64,000 nt of DNA from an uncultured Eubacteriales bacterium (GTDB lineage Bacteria > Bacillota > Clostridia > Oscillospirales > Butyricicoccaceae). A program made the position numbers and the translations under genes. Below, in pieces: positions 1 through 8,616 of this stretch (within the stretch, counting starts at the first letter, position 1; each line of letters starts with the position of its first letter). The stretch is taken from NCBI GenBank assembly GCA_910579575.1, contig CAJTUM010000007.1, positions 34,347 to 98,346 on the forward strand, read 5' to 3'. The notes under the pieces were generated by a model, which saw only the letters and a list, made by a program, of their open reading frames with translations, ran no database searches and was not told the origin of the DNA.

Positions 1-320
1 ATTATGTGCGTTACGCCCGCAGCAAGGGCTTGCGAGAGCGGGTCGTCATCTGGGGCCACGCCCTGAAAAACGCCATGATTCCGGTTATCACCGTTATTGG
101 CGGCGAAATCGGCGGCTTGCTGGGCGGCGCAGTGGTGACGGAATCCATCTTCTCCTGGCCCGGCGTAGGGCGGCTGGCGATGAATTCCATCTCCAAGCGG
201 GATTACCCCATGATTCAGGGCATCACGCTGACTCTTTGCATCAGCTATCTGTTGGTCAACCTGCTGATCGATATCGTTTACGCCTGGGTGGACCCCCGCA
301 TCCGCCTGGATCGAAAATAA
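1..320 (+). CDS. Peptide-type ABC transporter permease, DppB/OppB family (5' partial)
   Basis: Only the C-terminal ~106 residues are present; the frame runs open to the left edge. Inner-membrane permease of a dipeptide/oligopeptide/nickel importer. The segment YARSKGL...HALKNAMIPVIT is the cytoplasmic EAA loop that docks on the ATPase, followed by VVTESIFSWPGVGRL and the C-terminal VDPRIRLDRK, all typical of the DppB family. The GTG at 6 is an internal codon and not a start. The next permease begins 17 bases after the stop, behind GAAGGAGG, so this is the first visible gene of a four-gene operon. The substrate cannot be told from this fragment. Confidence 0.93.
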   Translation, partial: YVRYARSKGLRERVVIWGHALKNAMIPVITVIGGEIGGLLGGAVVTESIFSWPGVGRLAMNSISKRDYPMIQGITLTLCISYLLVNLLIDIVYAWVDPRIRLDRK

Positions 321-337
321 GAAGGAGGCGGCCTGTT

Positions 338-1264
338 ATGAGTGAAGAAAAGAAAAAGATCGACCCCCAGCCAGAGGCTGCTCCCACAGGCGAAATCGGG
401 CTGGAATCCCTTCCTGTCACCACCTATTGGTCCGACGTGGTTCGCCGGTTCTGCAAAAATAAAATCGCCGTTGTGGGCTTGGTTATGCTGCTGATTATCG
501 TGGTTCTGTGCGCCGGCGCGCCGCTTTTCACCAAATATGACCCAGTGCTGGATATGGACCTGGCAAACCTGCTCCAGCCCCCCGGCGCCGAAGGGCATTT
601 GCTGGGTACCGACGACCTGGGCCGGGATATCTGGTGCCGCTTGCTCTATGGCGGCAGAACCTCTGTGCTCACCGGCCTGATTGTGGCGCTGATTACCGCC
701 GTGGTGGGCGTGGGAATCGGCTTGGTCAGCGGCTATTTCGGCGGCGTTGTGGAAACGCTGCTCATGCGCTTTACCGATATCATGCTGTCTTTCCCCTTCC
801 TGATTGTGGCCATCGCCATTATGGCGGCCCTGGGCTCCAGCCAGCGAAATATCATCCTGGCTTTGGCCATTGTGGGCTGGCCCCGGTTCGCCCGCCTGAC
901 AAGAGGGCAGGTGTTGGCTGTCAAGCAATCGGAATATGTGGAATCGGCCCGAGTGGCCGGCTTTGGCAATCTGCGCATTATCCTCAACCATATCCTGCCC
1001 AACTGCATGGGCCCCATCATCATCCAGGCCACCCTGGCCGTGGGCGGCGCCATTCTTTCGGCGGCCAGCCTGACGTATCTGGGCCTGGGCGCCGACGCGG
1101 CTGCGCCAGACTGGGGCATTATGCTCAGCCAGGGCCGGAATTACTTGCAGCTGGCTCCTTACCTGACCACAATCCCCGGCATCGCCATTTCCGTCACCGT
1201 GCTGGCCATGAACTGGATCGGCGACGGCCTGCGCGACGCCTTTGACCCCAAGATGAGAAAGTAG
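338..1264 (+). CDS. Peptide-type ABC transporter permease, DppC/OppC family
   Basis: 308-residue second permease of the same importer. A ~45-residue charged N-terminal tail precedes the first membrane helix (KNKIAVVGLVMLLIIVV). Then come the family motif LLGTDDLGRDIWCRLLYGGR, further helices, the EAA loop (ESARVAGFGNLRIILNHILPN) and the C-terminal GDGLRDAFDPKMRK. I chose ATG 338 because GAAGGAGG lies a few bases before it and the protein then begins at the normal place; an open frame reaches back to 236 but overlaps the upstream permease. The ATPase gene follows after 8 bases. Confidence 0.95.
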   Translation: MSEEKKKIDPQPEAAPTGEIGLESLPVTTYWSDVVRRFCKNKIAVVGLVMLLIIVVLCAGAPLFTKYDPVLDMDLANLLQPPGAEGHLLGTDDLGRDIWCRLLYGGRTSVLTGLIVALITAVVGVGIGLVSGYFGGVVETLLMRFTDIMLSFPFLIVAIAIMAALGSSQRNIILALAIVGWPRFARLTRGQVLAVKQSEYVESARVAGFGNLRIILNHILPNCMGPIIIQATLAVGGAILSAASLTYLGLGADAAAPDWGIMLSQGRNYLQLAPYLTTIPGIAISVTVLAMNWIGDGLRDAFDPKMRK

Positions 1265-1272
1265 GCGGCAAG

Positions 1273-2265
1273 ATGGCAAACGATAAATTTTTGACTGTTG
1301 AAAACCTGCGCACCTATTTTGACACCCCCGAGGGCCTGGTGAAATCGGTGGACGGCGTGTCCTTTTCCATCCGTCGAGGCGAAACTCTGGCGCTGGTGGG
1401 GGAAAGCGGCTGCGGCAAAACCGTGACGTCCCTTTCGCTGATTCGCCTGCTGGCGGACACCGCCCAAGTACAGGCCGACTACATGGAGGTGGACGGCCAG
1501 AAAATTCTGGAGCTGACAAAAGACGAGGCGCGAAAGCTGCGGGGCTCCAAAATATCCATGATTTTTCAGGAGCCCATGACGTCCCTGAACCCGGTCTATA
1601 AGATCGAGCGTCAGCTGGGCGAGGTGTTTCGGCTTCACGAGCCGGGGCTTTCCAAGCAACAGGTGTTTGAAAAATCCGTGGAGATTCTCAAAAGGGTGGG
1701 GGTTCCCAACCCGGCGGAGCGGCTGAAGGTCTATCCCCATCAGCTTTCCGGCGGTCTGCGCCAGCGGGTGATGATCGCCATTTCCCTGGCTTCCAGCCCC
1801 CAAATGCTGATTGCAGACGAGCCCACCACCGCCTTGGACGTGACCATTCAGGCCCAGATTATCGACCTGCTGAAGGAATTACAGCGGGACATGAATATGT
1901 CCATCCTGCTGATTACCCACGATTTCGGCGTGGTTTCCCAGATCGCGGAGCGGGTGGCGGTGATGTATGCTGGCAAGATTGTGGAGGAGGGGCCGCTGGA
2001 GCAGATTTTTGAGGACCCCTGGCATCCTTATACCAAGCTGCTGATTTTGTCCATCCCCGGCATTAAGGTGACCAGAGGCGGCCGGCTGGAATCTATTTCT
2101 GGCACAGTGCCCAACCCGCTCCATTTCCCAGAGGGGTGCCGATTTGCGCCCCGCTGCCCCTATGCCATGGAAATCTGCCGCCGGCAGCCGCCGGAGGAGG
2201 TCGTCTGCGGCGCCCGGAGAGTGAGCTGTTTTTTGAAGCAGGGGGAAGGTGAATCACATGAATGA
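1273..2265 (+). CDS. Peptide-type ABC transporter ATPase, DppD/OppD family
   Basis: 330-residue ATP-binding subunit. Walker A GESGCGKT near residue 44, Q-loop FQEPMTSLNP, signature LSGGLRQRV, Walker B LIADEPTTALD and the switch histidine in LLITHDFG are all present. The C-terminal extension has the cysteine cluster (CRFAPRCPYAMEIC...C) seen in OppD/DppD proteins. It energises the permease pair upstream. Its last 8 bases overlap the start of the second ATPase gene, which suggests coupled translation. Confidence 0.95.
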   Translation: MANDKFLTVENLRTYFDTPEGLVKSVDGVSFSIRRGETLALVGESGCGKTVTSLSLIRLLADTAQVQADYMEVDGQKILELTKDEARKLRGSKISMIFQEPMTSLNPVYKIERQLGEVFRLHEPGLSKQQVFEKSVEILKRVGVPNPAERLKVYPHQLSGGLRQRVMIAISLASSPQMLIADEPTTALDVTIQAQIIDLLKELQRDMNMSILLITHDFGVVSQIAERVAVMYAGKIVEEGPLEQIFEDPWHPYTKLLILSIPGIKVTRGGRLESISGTVPNPLHFPEGCRFAPRCPYAMEICRRQPPEEVVCGARRVSCFLKQGEGESHE

Positions 2266-3235
2266 CACAAAATCCATTTTGAAAATCGACGATTTACAGG
2301 TCCATTTCCCCATCAAGGCGGGGCTGATGCAGCATACGGTAGGCGTCGTGCGGGCGGTGGACGGCGTCAGCGTCGATATTCGGCGGGGAGAGACGGTGGG
2401 CCTGGTGGGCGAAAGCGGCTGCGGCAAAACCACCATCGGCCGGGCCATCGTGCGGCTCAACCAGCCCACCGGCGGAAGGATTGTCTTTGACGAAAAGGAG
2501 GATATTCTGAAGCTGAAGGGCGGCGAACTGCGGCAGCTGCGTAAAAAATTGCAGATTATTTTCCAAGACCCTTATTCCTCGCTGAACCCTCGGCAGACGG
2601 TGAAGCGGCTGATCAGCGAGGCGCTGACCGTGCAGATGGGCATGACCCAATCGCAAGCCTTTGAAAAAACAGCCGAGCTGCTGACCGCCGTGGGCCTGAG
2701 TCCAGTGTACGCCCAGCGGTATCCCCACGAATTTTCCGGCGGCCAGCGCCAGCGGGTGGCGATCGCCAAGGCCATCGCCTTGCAGCCTGAGTTTTTGGTG
2801 TGCGACGAAGCGGTTTCCGCGCTGGACGTGTCCATCCAATCCCAGATCATCAACCTGCTGATGGATCTGAAGGAGCAGTATGGCAACATGACCTATTTGT
2901 TCATCTCCCATGCGCTGAACGTGGTGGAGCATATCTCCGACCGGGTGGCGGTGATGTATCTGGGCAAAATCATGGAAACGGCCTCCACAGAGGAGCTGTT
3001 CAGCCGCCCGCAGCACCCCTATACCCAGGCTCTGCTTTCCGCCATCCCCATTTTGTCCGGCCGGAAAAAGCGGGAACGCATTGTGCTCAAGGGCGAAGTG
3101 CCCTCTGCGGCCAACGTGCCGCCGGGATGCCGGTTTCATACCCGCTGCCCCTATGCCGAGCAGCGCTGTGTTCAGGAAATCCCCGCGCTGCGGGAAATCG
3201 CCCCCGGCCATCTGGCCGCCTGCCACAAGATTTAA
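2258..3235 (+). CDS. Peptide-type ABC transporter ATPase, DppF/OppF family
   Basis: 325-residue second ATPase of the heterodimeric motor. Walker A GESGCGKTT, Q-loop FQDPYSSLNPR, signature FSGGQRQRVAIAKA, Walker B LVCDEAVSALD, H-loop FISHALN, then the C-terminal cysteine motif CRFHTRCPYAEQRC. ATG 2258 is preferred over the in-frame GTG at 2249 because the GGGGGAAGG site (2241-2248) is better spaced for it. It is the last gene of the operon; a hairpin and T-run follow at 3256-3294. Confidence 0.94.
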   Translation: MNDTKSILKIDDLQVHFPIKAGLMQHTVGVVRAVDGVSVDIRRGETVGLVGESGCGKTTIGRAIVRLNQPTGGRIVFDEKEDILKLKGGELRQLRKKLQIIFQDPYSSLNPRQTVKRLISEALTVQMGMTQSQAFEKTAELLTAVGLSPVYAQRYPHEFSGGQRQRVAIAKAIALQPEFLVCDEAVSALDVSIQSQIINLLMDLKEQYGNMTYLFISHALNVVEHISDRVAVMYLGKIMETASTEELFSRPQHPYTQALLSAIPILSGRKKRERIVLKGEVPSAANVPPGCRFHTRCPYAEQRCVQEIPALREIAPGHLAACHKI

Positions 3236-3255
3236 GAGGAAAAGCCCGAAACGTC

Positions 3256-3294
3256 CTGTCCGCCTCCGCCGGTATTGGGCGGGGGCGGATTTTG
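3256..3294 (+). terminator. Rho-independent terminator after the first peptide transporter operon
   Basis: TCCGCCTCCGCC pairs with GGGCGGGGGCGGA across a short loop, followed by TTTTG. It sits about 20 bases after the stop of the second ATPase. Confidence 0.7.
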
Positions 3295-3332
3295 CCTAAC
3301 TTCCGGCCGGCGAAAAATTCACCGACTGTCCA

Positions 3333-3362
3333 TTGACAACCCCCTGGCCGGGCCGATAGAAT
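3333..3362 (+). promoter_or_regulatory. Sigma-A type promoter for the histidine phosphatase gene
   Basis: TTGACA at 3333-3338, 18-base spacer, TAGAAT at 3357-3362, about 67 bases before the ATG at 3430. Confidence 0.65.
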
Positions 3363-3429
3363 AAGAGAAAAACTCCGCCGGGCCAGAGCCTCTGGATAGA
3401 GGCGGGCGGAGCAGAAGAGAGGGACGGCG

Positions 3430-4011
3430 ATGCAAGTTATTTTTATCCGCCATGGAGAACCAGATCCGGAGCCGGCGGACCGGCGAGGATTCATCGGCAT
3501 GGGCCGGGATATGGCCCCTTTGACCGCTCTGGGGCGGGAGCAGGCCCGCAGGGCCGCGGAAGACCCCCGGCTGGCAGGCGCCCAGCTGATTCTTTCCTCC
3601 CCTTATACCCGGGCGCTGCAAACGGCGGCGGAAATATCCCGCCGAACCGGCCTGGAAATCCAGGTGGAGATGGATCTGCACGAAATGATCCCCGACCAGA
3701 CCTTCCAGGTGAAAGGGGCGGAGGAAAACCATGCGCTTCACCTGGATTTTATTCGATGTCAGGGGGAGCATCCGGCGGGGGAGAGCCGGAAATGGGAGAC
3801 CGTTTCCCAGGTCGTGGCCCGCACGCGCCGCGTGCTGGACCGATATCTGGACCTGGGCTATCGCAAAATCATCGTGGCGGCCCACGGCGGCGTCATCCGC
3901 CGGTATACCGGGGCGGTGGATATCGCCTATGCCGAAATCAACGAAGTGGAATACAGCCGGGAGTTCCGGTGTTATGGTTGGGTTCAAGCGCCGTCTTTGA
4001 GGGAGGAATGA
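3430..4011 (+). CDS. Histidine phosphatase superfamily protein (phosphoglycerate mutase-like)
   Basis: 193 residues. The N-terminal RHGEP motif (residues 7-11) holds the phospho-accepting histidine; the second catalytic histidine is in AAHGGVIRRY near residue 157. TALGREQARRAA and LSSPYTRALQTA are also family hallmarks. The substrate is not predictable: members dephosphorylate sugars, nucleotides or B12 precursors. Ribosome site GAGAGGGACGG precedes ATG 3430. The stop lies 4 bases before the next gene's start, so the two are likely co-transcribed. Confidence 0.9.
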   Translation: MQVIFIRHGEPDPEPADRRGFIGMGRDMAPLTALGREQARRAAEDPRLAGAQLILSSPYTRALQTAAEISRRTGLEIQVEMDLHEMIPDQTFQVKGAEENHALHLDFIRCQGEHPAGESRKWETVSQVVARTRRVLDRYLDLGYRKIIVAAHGGVIRRYTGAVDIAYAEINEVEYSREFRCYGWVQAPSLREE

Positions 4012-4015
4012 AAGT

Positions 4016-4837
4016 TTGGTCAGCTCCTGGTCCATCGCGGCGATGGTTTTTACGTTGGCCGCGGCGATTTTCGTGCCGGCGATTCTGTTGGCGGTGCTGT
4101 GCGCCGCCAAAATTTTGCCCTGGAAGAGCGCTGTCGCCGGCTTTTTTCTCTATGCCTTTTTCCAAACCTGCCTGCGCCTGCCTTTGCTGTGGCTGGCTTA
4201 CCGGGCGCCGGGGCTGCAGCGGCTGGCTTACAGCGCCGCAGGCAGCGCCTGCTTGATGGCCTTTTCCGCCGCGCTGGCGGAAGCGGGCGCACGGTTGGCG
4301 GGCGGCTGGTTTCTGGGCCGGGGCGGCCGGCGGCTGTCCGCGCGGGACGCCTTGGGCTATGGCATAGGGCATTGCATTGCCGAAACCTTTTTTGTCATGG
4401 GGATCGCCAGCTTTACCAACTTGGCTCTGGCCTTCGCCCTGAACAACGCCGGCCTGGCCGGCTATAGCCAAGCCTTTGGCCAGCAGGCCGCCATAGAGGT
4501 GTATCAGACGTTGACCAACACGCCGTCTATCCAGTTTGCTGCTGGCGGCCTGGAGCGAACCGCCTATCTGCTGATTCAGCCCGGGCTGACGCTGCTGGTT
4601 TTTTATGGCTTGCGGGTGGGCCGCAAGCGCTATATCGCCTTGGCGGCGGGCCTTCATTTTTTGCTGGTTCTGGGGGTGGCGCTGATGCAGCCCCATGGCT
4701 TGTGGGCGGGGGAATGCTATATCCTGTTGGCCGCCGGGTTGATTTTCGCCCTGTGTCAGCCTCTTCTGCGCCGCTATTGGCGGGCTGACCAAGGGAATTT
4801 GGACGAAAGAGCCGAGCAAAAGAAAGAAAGCCCCTGA
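4016..4837 (+). CDS. YhfC-family membrane protein, putative glutamic-type intramembrane protease
   Basis: 273 residues, mostly hydrophobic with about eight membrane segments. The segment GYGIGHCIAETFFVMGIAS, near residue 120, matches the conserved GH...E region of the YhfC family, which is related to ABI/CAAX-type intramembrane proteases. Whether this copy is catalytic is inference. The start is TTG 4016, chosen for the GGGAGGAAT site at 4001; the ATG at 4008 is out of frame. It overlaps no neighbour and is followed by a terminator. Confidence 0.72.
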   Translation: MVSSWSIAAMVFTLAAAIFVPAILLAVLCAAKILPWKSAVAGFFLYAFFQTCLRLPLLWLAYRAPGLQRLAYSAAGSACLMAFSAALAEAGARLAGGWFLGRGGRRLSARDALGYGIGHCIAETFFVMGIASFTNLALAFALNNAGLAGYSQAFGQQAAIEVYQTLTNTPSIQFAAGGLERTAYLLIQPGLTLLVFYGLRVGRKRYIALAAGLHFLLVLGVALMQPHGLWAGECYILLAAGLIFALCQPLLRRYWRADQGNLDERAEQKKESP

Positions 4838-4848
4838 GCGGGCCAAAA

Positions 4849-4876
4849 CCGGGGCTCTCGAGGCCCTGGTTTTTTT
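4849..4876 (+). terminator. Rho-independent terminator after the YhfC-family gene
   Basis: CCGGGGC pairs with GCCCTGG around a short loop and is followed by seven T. Confidence 0.7.
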
Positions 4877-4930
4877 ATGCTGACGGGAATAAAATCCAAA
4901 AAATTCTCCTCTGTCCGGCGGAGAAATTTC

Positions 4931-4960
4931 TTGCCGCACAGGCGGGGTATACGATATAAT
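4931..4960 (+). promoter_or_regulatory. Promoter of the FapA-family gene
   Basis: TTGCCG 4931-4936, 18-base spacer, perfect TATAAT 4955-4960. This gives a leader of about 80 bases before ATG 5050. Confidence 0.7.
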
Positions 4961-5049
4961 ATAGTAACCCGAGTTCTTAGCGAAGAGAGGGTTTGCATCA
5001 AAACAGAACCGCGAGGACGGCGGTTTTAGAAAAAGGAGGCGCTGAAGCC

Positions 5050-6780
5050 ATGAAGATACGCGAGCTGAAGGAAATGATCCGCGCTTGGTGGGACGAAGAA
5101 GAGCCGGAAAACCAGGCGGAGGGCACGGCGGAGGAAAGCGCCGACTCGCTGCCGGATAACTGGAAAAAAGCGCCGGAGGTAGACCCGCTGAGGCCGCCTG
5201 CGAAAGAGGAAGAACATGTAATTAAGCTGCCGGCGGACCATCCGCTGAATCGGCTGCACGCCTTGCGCACAAGCGAAAAAAAGGGAAAGATACCCGCGCC
5301 CCGCATTTGTTTGGATGAAGAGGGGGTTTTGCCAGAGGGCTTGGCCAAAAAGGAAATGGCCCGCCTGCGGCAGGCCCTTACCGCCGCCAGCCTTTCTCGG
5401 CTGAACAAGGCGAAGCCCCGGAAGGACAATCCGCCTCCAGACTTGGACGCGGAGCTCTGGTTTTATCTTTCCGCCGACAAGCTGGCGGCCTGGATGCTGG
5501 TGTTTCCGCCGGCGGGCGTCGGCCAGCAAATCAACCGGGATATGATTTACCGGGGGCTCAAGGCCAAAGGAATCTCCTATGGCGTCAATGAAACCCTGGC
5601 GGACCGGCTGTCTCGGAATGAGCATCGGTATTGCACGCTGTATGTGATCGCCGTGGGCAAGCCTGCCTTTGACGGCAAGAACGGCAATATTGTCGACGCC
5701 TTTCCCCGCGGTGCCCAGCACTTTCTGGAGGTGGACGAATACGATCAGGCGGATTATACCAATCTGAATTGGATTCAGAATGTGGCCGAGGGAGACGAAA
5801 TCTGCCGGCTGATTCTGCCGACAGAGGGCGAGCCGGGGGTGAATGTGCTCAATCAGCCGATTCCCGCCAAAAGCGGCAAGGCGGCGATTTTGCCCAAAGG
5901 CCGCAACACCGAAATCAGCGAGGACGGAACCCGGCTGGTGGCCAGTATGCCAGGCCATGTGGAATTTACCAACCGGGCTTTTCATGTGAAGCCTGTGCTG
6001 GAAATCGGCGAAAATGTGGATTTTTCCACCGGAGACATCAAGTTTTTGGGCGACGTTCATGTCCATGGCGACGTGTGCAGCGGCTTCATCGTCCGGGCCC
6101 AGGGCAACGTCCAGGTAGACGGCGTCATCGAGGCGGGCAGCACGGTGGAGGCCGGCGGCGACTTGATGGTGACCAAAGGCATTTTGGGCGACGGCGAGAC
6201 GATTATCCGGGGGCGGCGAGGCGTATTCGCCAAATATATGGAGGGCGTTATCGCGTATGTCCGGGAAAACCTGCAAACCGATTGCCTTGTCAACTGCGAA
6301 GTGTATTGCGACGGCGACGTTCAGGTGGAATCCGGCCGAGGGACCATCATCGGCGGCCAGGTCTGGGCGGCCCAAAAGGTTTCCGCTCGGGTGGTGGGCG
6401 CCAAATCCGAATGCCGCACTACCGTGACCTTGGGGGGCCAGCCCTGCGCCACAGCCGAGCGAAAACACCTGCTGGAGGAAATTGAGGAGCTGGAAAAAGA
6501 GCTGGAGAAGGCGGAAAACCAGCTGGACAGCCCCACTCGGTCCGCCAAGCTCAGCCGCAGCAAAGTGCGCCTGCCGGCGGCCAAGCTCAAGCTGGACCAG
6601 CTGGAAAAAGAGCTGGAGGAATACGAAGACGACAACGAGGAAAACGACCGCCGCCGCCTGGAATGCGGCATCGCATACCCAGGCACAGAAATCATCATCG
6701 ACGAAGAGCGCATGATCCTGCGTCAGGAAAAGCGCCAGTGCATCGCAAAATTGCTGCTTGGCGAAATTATATTGATGTAG
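5050..6780 (+). CDS. FapA family (DUF342) polymer-forming protein
   Basis: 576 residues. After an acidic, poorly ordered N-terminus (to ~150) comes the DUF342/FapA region: glycine-rich beta-helix repeats such as GDVHVHGDVCSGFIVRAQGN and GDVQVESGRGTIIGGQ (residues ~330-450), then a long charged coiled coil (residues ~475-535). In other bacteria, members are linked to flagellar assembly or to cell-surface and polar organisation; no flagellar gene is in this window. ATG 5050 is chosen for AAAAGGAGG at 5031-5039; an open frame extends to 4993. It stands alone with its own promoter and terminator. Confidence 0.85.
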   Translation: MKIRELKEMIRAWWDEEEPENQAEGTAEESADSLPDNWKKAPEVDPLRPPAKEEEHVIKLPADHPLNRLHALRTSEKKGKIPAPRICLDEEGVLPEGLAKKEMARLRQALTAASLSRLNKAKPRKDNPPPDLDAELWFYLSADKLAAWMLVFPPAGVGQQINRDMIYRGLKAKGISYGVNETLADRLSRNEHRYCTLYVIAVGKPAFDGKNGNIVDAFPRGAQHFLEVDEYDQADYTNLNWIQNVAEGDEICRLILPTEGEPGVNVLNQPIPAKSGKAAILPKGRNTEISEDGTRLVASMPGHVEFTNRAFHVKPVLEIGENVDFSTGDIKFLGDVHVHGDVCSGFIVRAQGNVQVDGVIEAGSTVEAGGDLMVTKGILGDGETIIRGRRGVFAKYMEGVIAYVRENLQTDCLVNCEVYCDGDVQVESGRGTIIGGQVWAAQKVSARVVGAKSECRTTVTLGGQPCATAERKHLLEEIEELEKELEKAENQLDSPTRSAKLSRSKVRLPAAKLKLDQLEKELEEYEDDNEENDRRRLECGIAYPGTEIIIDEERMILRQEKRQCIAKLLLGEIILM

Positions 6781-6810
6781 CTGTTTCGTCGGTTTTTCTC
6801 CGTATCTCAA

Positions 6811-6847
6811 AAAAAATAATCCCCCAGTTGGGGGATTATTTTTTTGC
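6811..6847. terminator. Bidirectional terminator between convergent genes
   Basis: AATAATCCCCC pairs with GGGGGATTATT around AGTT, flanked by A-rich and T-rich runs, so it can work on both strands. The stop codon of the minus-strand HTH gene (6836-6838) lies inside the right arm. Confidence 0.85.
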
Positions 6848-7036
6848 TTTTTTGGCCTGTTTTCGCGGCAAAGGGCGAGGCGCCTCCACAGGGATTTGCC
6901 AGGGATAACCTTTTTTCTCCTGCACGGCGCCCTTGACTTTGCCTTGGCGGCACAGCTTGTTTAGAACGCTGGGCAAAATGCCCCATTGCGCGGTCGCCTC
7001 TCGCGTGGTCATATAACGTTTCGGAGCTTCCTCCAT
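6836..7036 (-). CDS. Small helix-turn-helix DNA-binding protein
   Basis: 66 residues. Residues 8-48 (YMTTREATAQWGILPSVLNKL...GKVKGAV) look like a MerR/excisionase-type winged helix-turn-helix that reads a short DNA site; the tail is basic (PLPRKQAKKAKK). ATG 7036 has GGAGG 7-8 bases upstream on the minus strand. It is transcribed away from the XRE gene at 7199, so one may regulate the other. No phage or integrase gene is nearby, so a role as an excisionase is not supported. Confidence 0.75.
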   Translation of the reverse strand: MEEAPKRYMTTREATAQWGILPSVLNKLCRQGKVKGAVQEKKGYPWQIPVEAPRPLPRKQAKKAKK

Positions 7037-7089
7037 TTTTACGCCTCCTGATTTTTTTGAAATAGGGAATTAAAATATAGATTATGAAG

Positions 7090-7118
7090 ATAATATATCT
7101 TTATTTTCGACTTGTCAA
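7090..7118 (-). promoter_or_regulatory. Promoter of the small HTH gene
   Basis: On the minus strand, TTGACA (complement of 7113-7118), 17-base spacer and TATTAT (complement of 7090-7095). It lies in the divergent gap shared with the XRE gene. Confidence 0.7.
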
Positions 7119-7198
7119 GCGATACGACCGCTTAAATGCGACAAAAACGAAAAAGCAAAGATTTATACTATCTAAGTAACAAAGGGGGAGGGCGATTT

Positions 7199-7528
7199 AT
7201 GGAGGAATATTTGGATTATTTGACATGGGTTGCCCGGCGAATTGAAGAGCTTCGCATACAAAAGGGCGTCTCGGCAAGAGAGATGAGCTTGGCGTTGGGG
7301 CAGAGCACAGGATATATCAACAAAATTGAAAGCGGTCGGGCGCTGCCCTCTATTCCTGTGCTGATTTATATTTGTGAGTATTTCGATATCACGCCCCAGG
7401 AATTTTTCAACGTCGAATCCCCTGCGCCTCAGCGGAGCAAGGAGCTTCTGCGGGAGATTGAAAAGCTAAACGCGGTGCAGATCGATCATTTGATGCTGAT
7501 TGTCAAAGATATCTTGGGCAAAAAATAA
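7199..7528 (+). CDS. XRE-family helix-turn-helix transcriptional regulator
   Basis: 109 residues. HTH at about residues 13-60: IEELRIQKGVSAREMSLALG then STGYINKIESGRALPSI, a classic Cro/CI fold. The C-terminal half (residues 75-109) is a short helical segment without a ligand domain. ATG 7199 follows AAAGGGGGAGG; an open frame reaches 7136 but has no ribosome site. A -10-like TATACT is at 7164-7169 with no good -35. The target is unknown. Confidence 0.85.
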   Translation: MEEYLDYLTWVARRIEELRIQKGVSAREMSLALGQSTGYINKIESGRALPSIPVLIYICEYFDITPQEFFNVESPAPQRSKELLREIEKLNAVQIDHLMLIVKDILGKK

Positions 7529-7562
7529 AGCCGCCGAGCGCAGCAGCGCCCCGGCGGCTTTT
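7527..7562 (+). terminator. Terminator of the XRE regulator gene
   Basis: AAAGCCGCCG (7527-7536) pairs with CGGCGGCTTT (7552-7561). It overlaps the stop codon. Confidence 0.8.
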
Positions 7563-7632
7563 GGTTTCGATTTGTCGGCTGCCCGCGGCCATAACTGCCG
7601 TAGATACCGCTTGTTTGTGTTGAAGCATAGAA

Positions 7633-7660
7633 AAAGAGAGACGCCAAACGTCTCTCTTTT
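7633..7660 (-). terminator. Terminator of tRNA-Ala (minus strand)
   Basis: AGAGAGACG...CGTCTCTCT inverted repeat. Read on the minus strand it follows the tRNA 3' end and leads into a T-run. Confidence 0.75.
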
Positions 7661-7662
7661 CT

Positions 7663-7738
<76 letters not shown>

Positions 7739-7812
7739 ATATGGTCCGGCAGCTCAGGGCTTTCTGCAGCGCCCTGACTCCCGGTATGTCGCCGTCTCTT
7801 GACTGCTCACTT

Positions 7813-7841
7813 ATCATACCACAGGGGATAACGGTTGTCAA
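7813..7841 (-). promoter_or_regulatory. Promoter of tRNA-Ala
   Basis: Minus strand TTGACA (complement of 7836-7841), 17-base spacer, TATGAT (complement of 7813-7818), about 75 bases before the mature 5' end. Confidence 0.75.
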
Positions 7842-7881
7842 CGGTTTTTTGAAAAATTCTGAGGAAATTTTTTAGGCTGAA

Positions 7882-8076
7882 TCAGAGCTGCATAACAAAG
7901 GCTTTGACGTCTTCCAGCTCTTTGGTCAGCGGCACGCTGATGACTTTGGAAAGGGCTTGGTTCAGCTCTTGGTATTGGTTTCCTGTGGTTTCCAAGGGTT
8001 CGAAACGATGGGCCTTCAGCCGCTGAATCCGGCTGTCCAGCTCTTGGATAATTTCATTTTTGATGGTTTGAGACAT
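7882..8076 (-). CDS. Small hypothetical protein
   Basis: 64 residues starting MSQTIKNEIIQELDSRI. It is soluble, predicted mostly helical and fairly acidic, with no cysteine and no known motif that I recognise. ATG 8076 follows an excellent AAGGAGG on the minus strand, which argues that it is translated; the ORF could extend to 8103 but that start has no ribosome site. It lies between tRNA-Ala and the T-box leader and is divergent from metNIQ. Function unknown. Confidence 0.6.
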   Translation of the reverse strand: MSQTIKNEIIQELDSRIQRLKAHRFEPLETTGNQYQELNQALSKVISVPLTKELEDVKAFVMQL

Positions 8077-8224
8077 GGGTTTTCCTCCTTGCGCGTTGTG
8101 CATTCAGTATGCCCTGGAATGAGCGGAATATGCCTGCAAACGCATTGCGGCGGCCATGAAATTGGTGAAAAAGACGAAAGCAATGCGAAAAATAAAATAA
8201 ATTTTATGCAAAATTTACTCTTTA

Positions 8225-8579
8225 CAACGGGCGAAAAGAGGCGTAAACTGAAAAGCAAGTTCACAGCGAGAAAGACAGCGAAGAGAAGAGTAAGCGCAAG
8301 AAGCCTTTTACAGAGAGCCCGGGCAGCTGAAAACGGGCAAAGAGCGGCGGCGCCGAACATGGTCTTGGAGTCGCGCCCCGAGCGGAGGTTCCGTCAGGCG
8401 GCGACGGGTTTGCCCGTTACAGCAATAGAGTATCGGTTTCCCTGGCGTTCGGTTGGGGCCGCCCGTACTTGAAAAGGCGTCTGGCCGCGAGGCCGGCGCG
8501 AAGTAAGGTGGTAACGCGGAAGTTTTTGCAGGCTCCCGCCCTTACAGGCAATTTGTCTGGATGGGCGAGGGCTTTTTTT
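8225..8579 (+). promoter_or_regulatory. T-box leader of the methionine transporter operon
   Basis: The long leader has the T-box landmarks in order: AG-rich stem I region with AGAGTAAGCGC (about 8286), the distal loop element near 8325-8340, a specifier region GAACATGG with ATG at 8359-8361, the T-box itself AAGTAAGGTGGTAACGCGG (8501-8519), and a terminator hairpin ending in seven T (8531-8579). In this family an uncharged tRNA pairs with the specifier and the T-box to stop the terminator from forming. ATG reads methionine, which fits the metNIQ genes; CAT (histidine) overlaps by two bases and is the alternative. Confidence 0.88.
8531..8579 (+). terminator. T-box regulatory terminator
   Basis: GCTCCCGCCC...GGGCGAGGGC stem-loop followed by TTTTTTT. 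It competes with the antiterminator that contains the T-box motif just upstream. Confidence 0.8.
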
Positions 8580-8616
8580 GCGTCCGTCCGGCGAGCAATC
8601 GGAGGAGGGACGAGAG

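Noticed and set aside
5026..6810. A 594-codon minus-strand frame opposite the FapA-family gene
   Set aside because: The plus-strand gene has a promoter, ribosome site and family motifs; the minus frame has none.
6836..7528. The two small HTH genes as a phage lysis-lysogeny or toxin-antitoxin module
   Set aside because: No integrase, phage gene or toxin-like partner is nearby; only a divergent pair of DNA-binding proteins is seen.
8358..8360. CAT (histidine) as the T-box specifier codon
   Set aside because: It overlaps ATG in the same loop; the metNIQ genes downstream make methionine the better reading, though a fold would decide.
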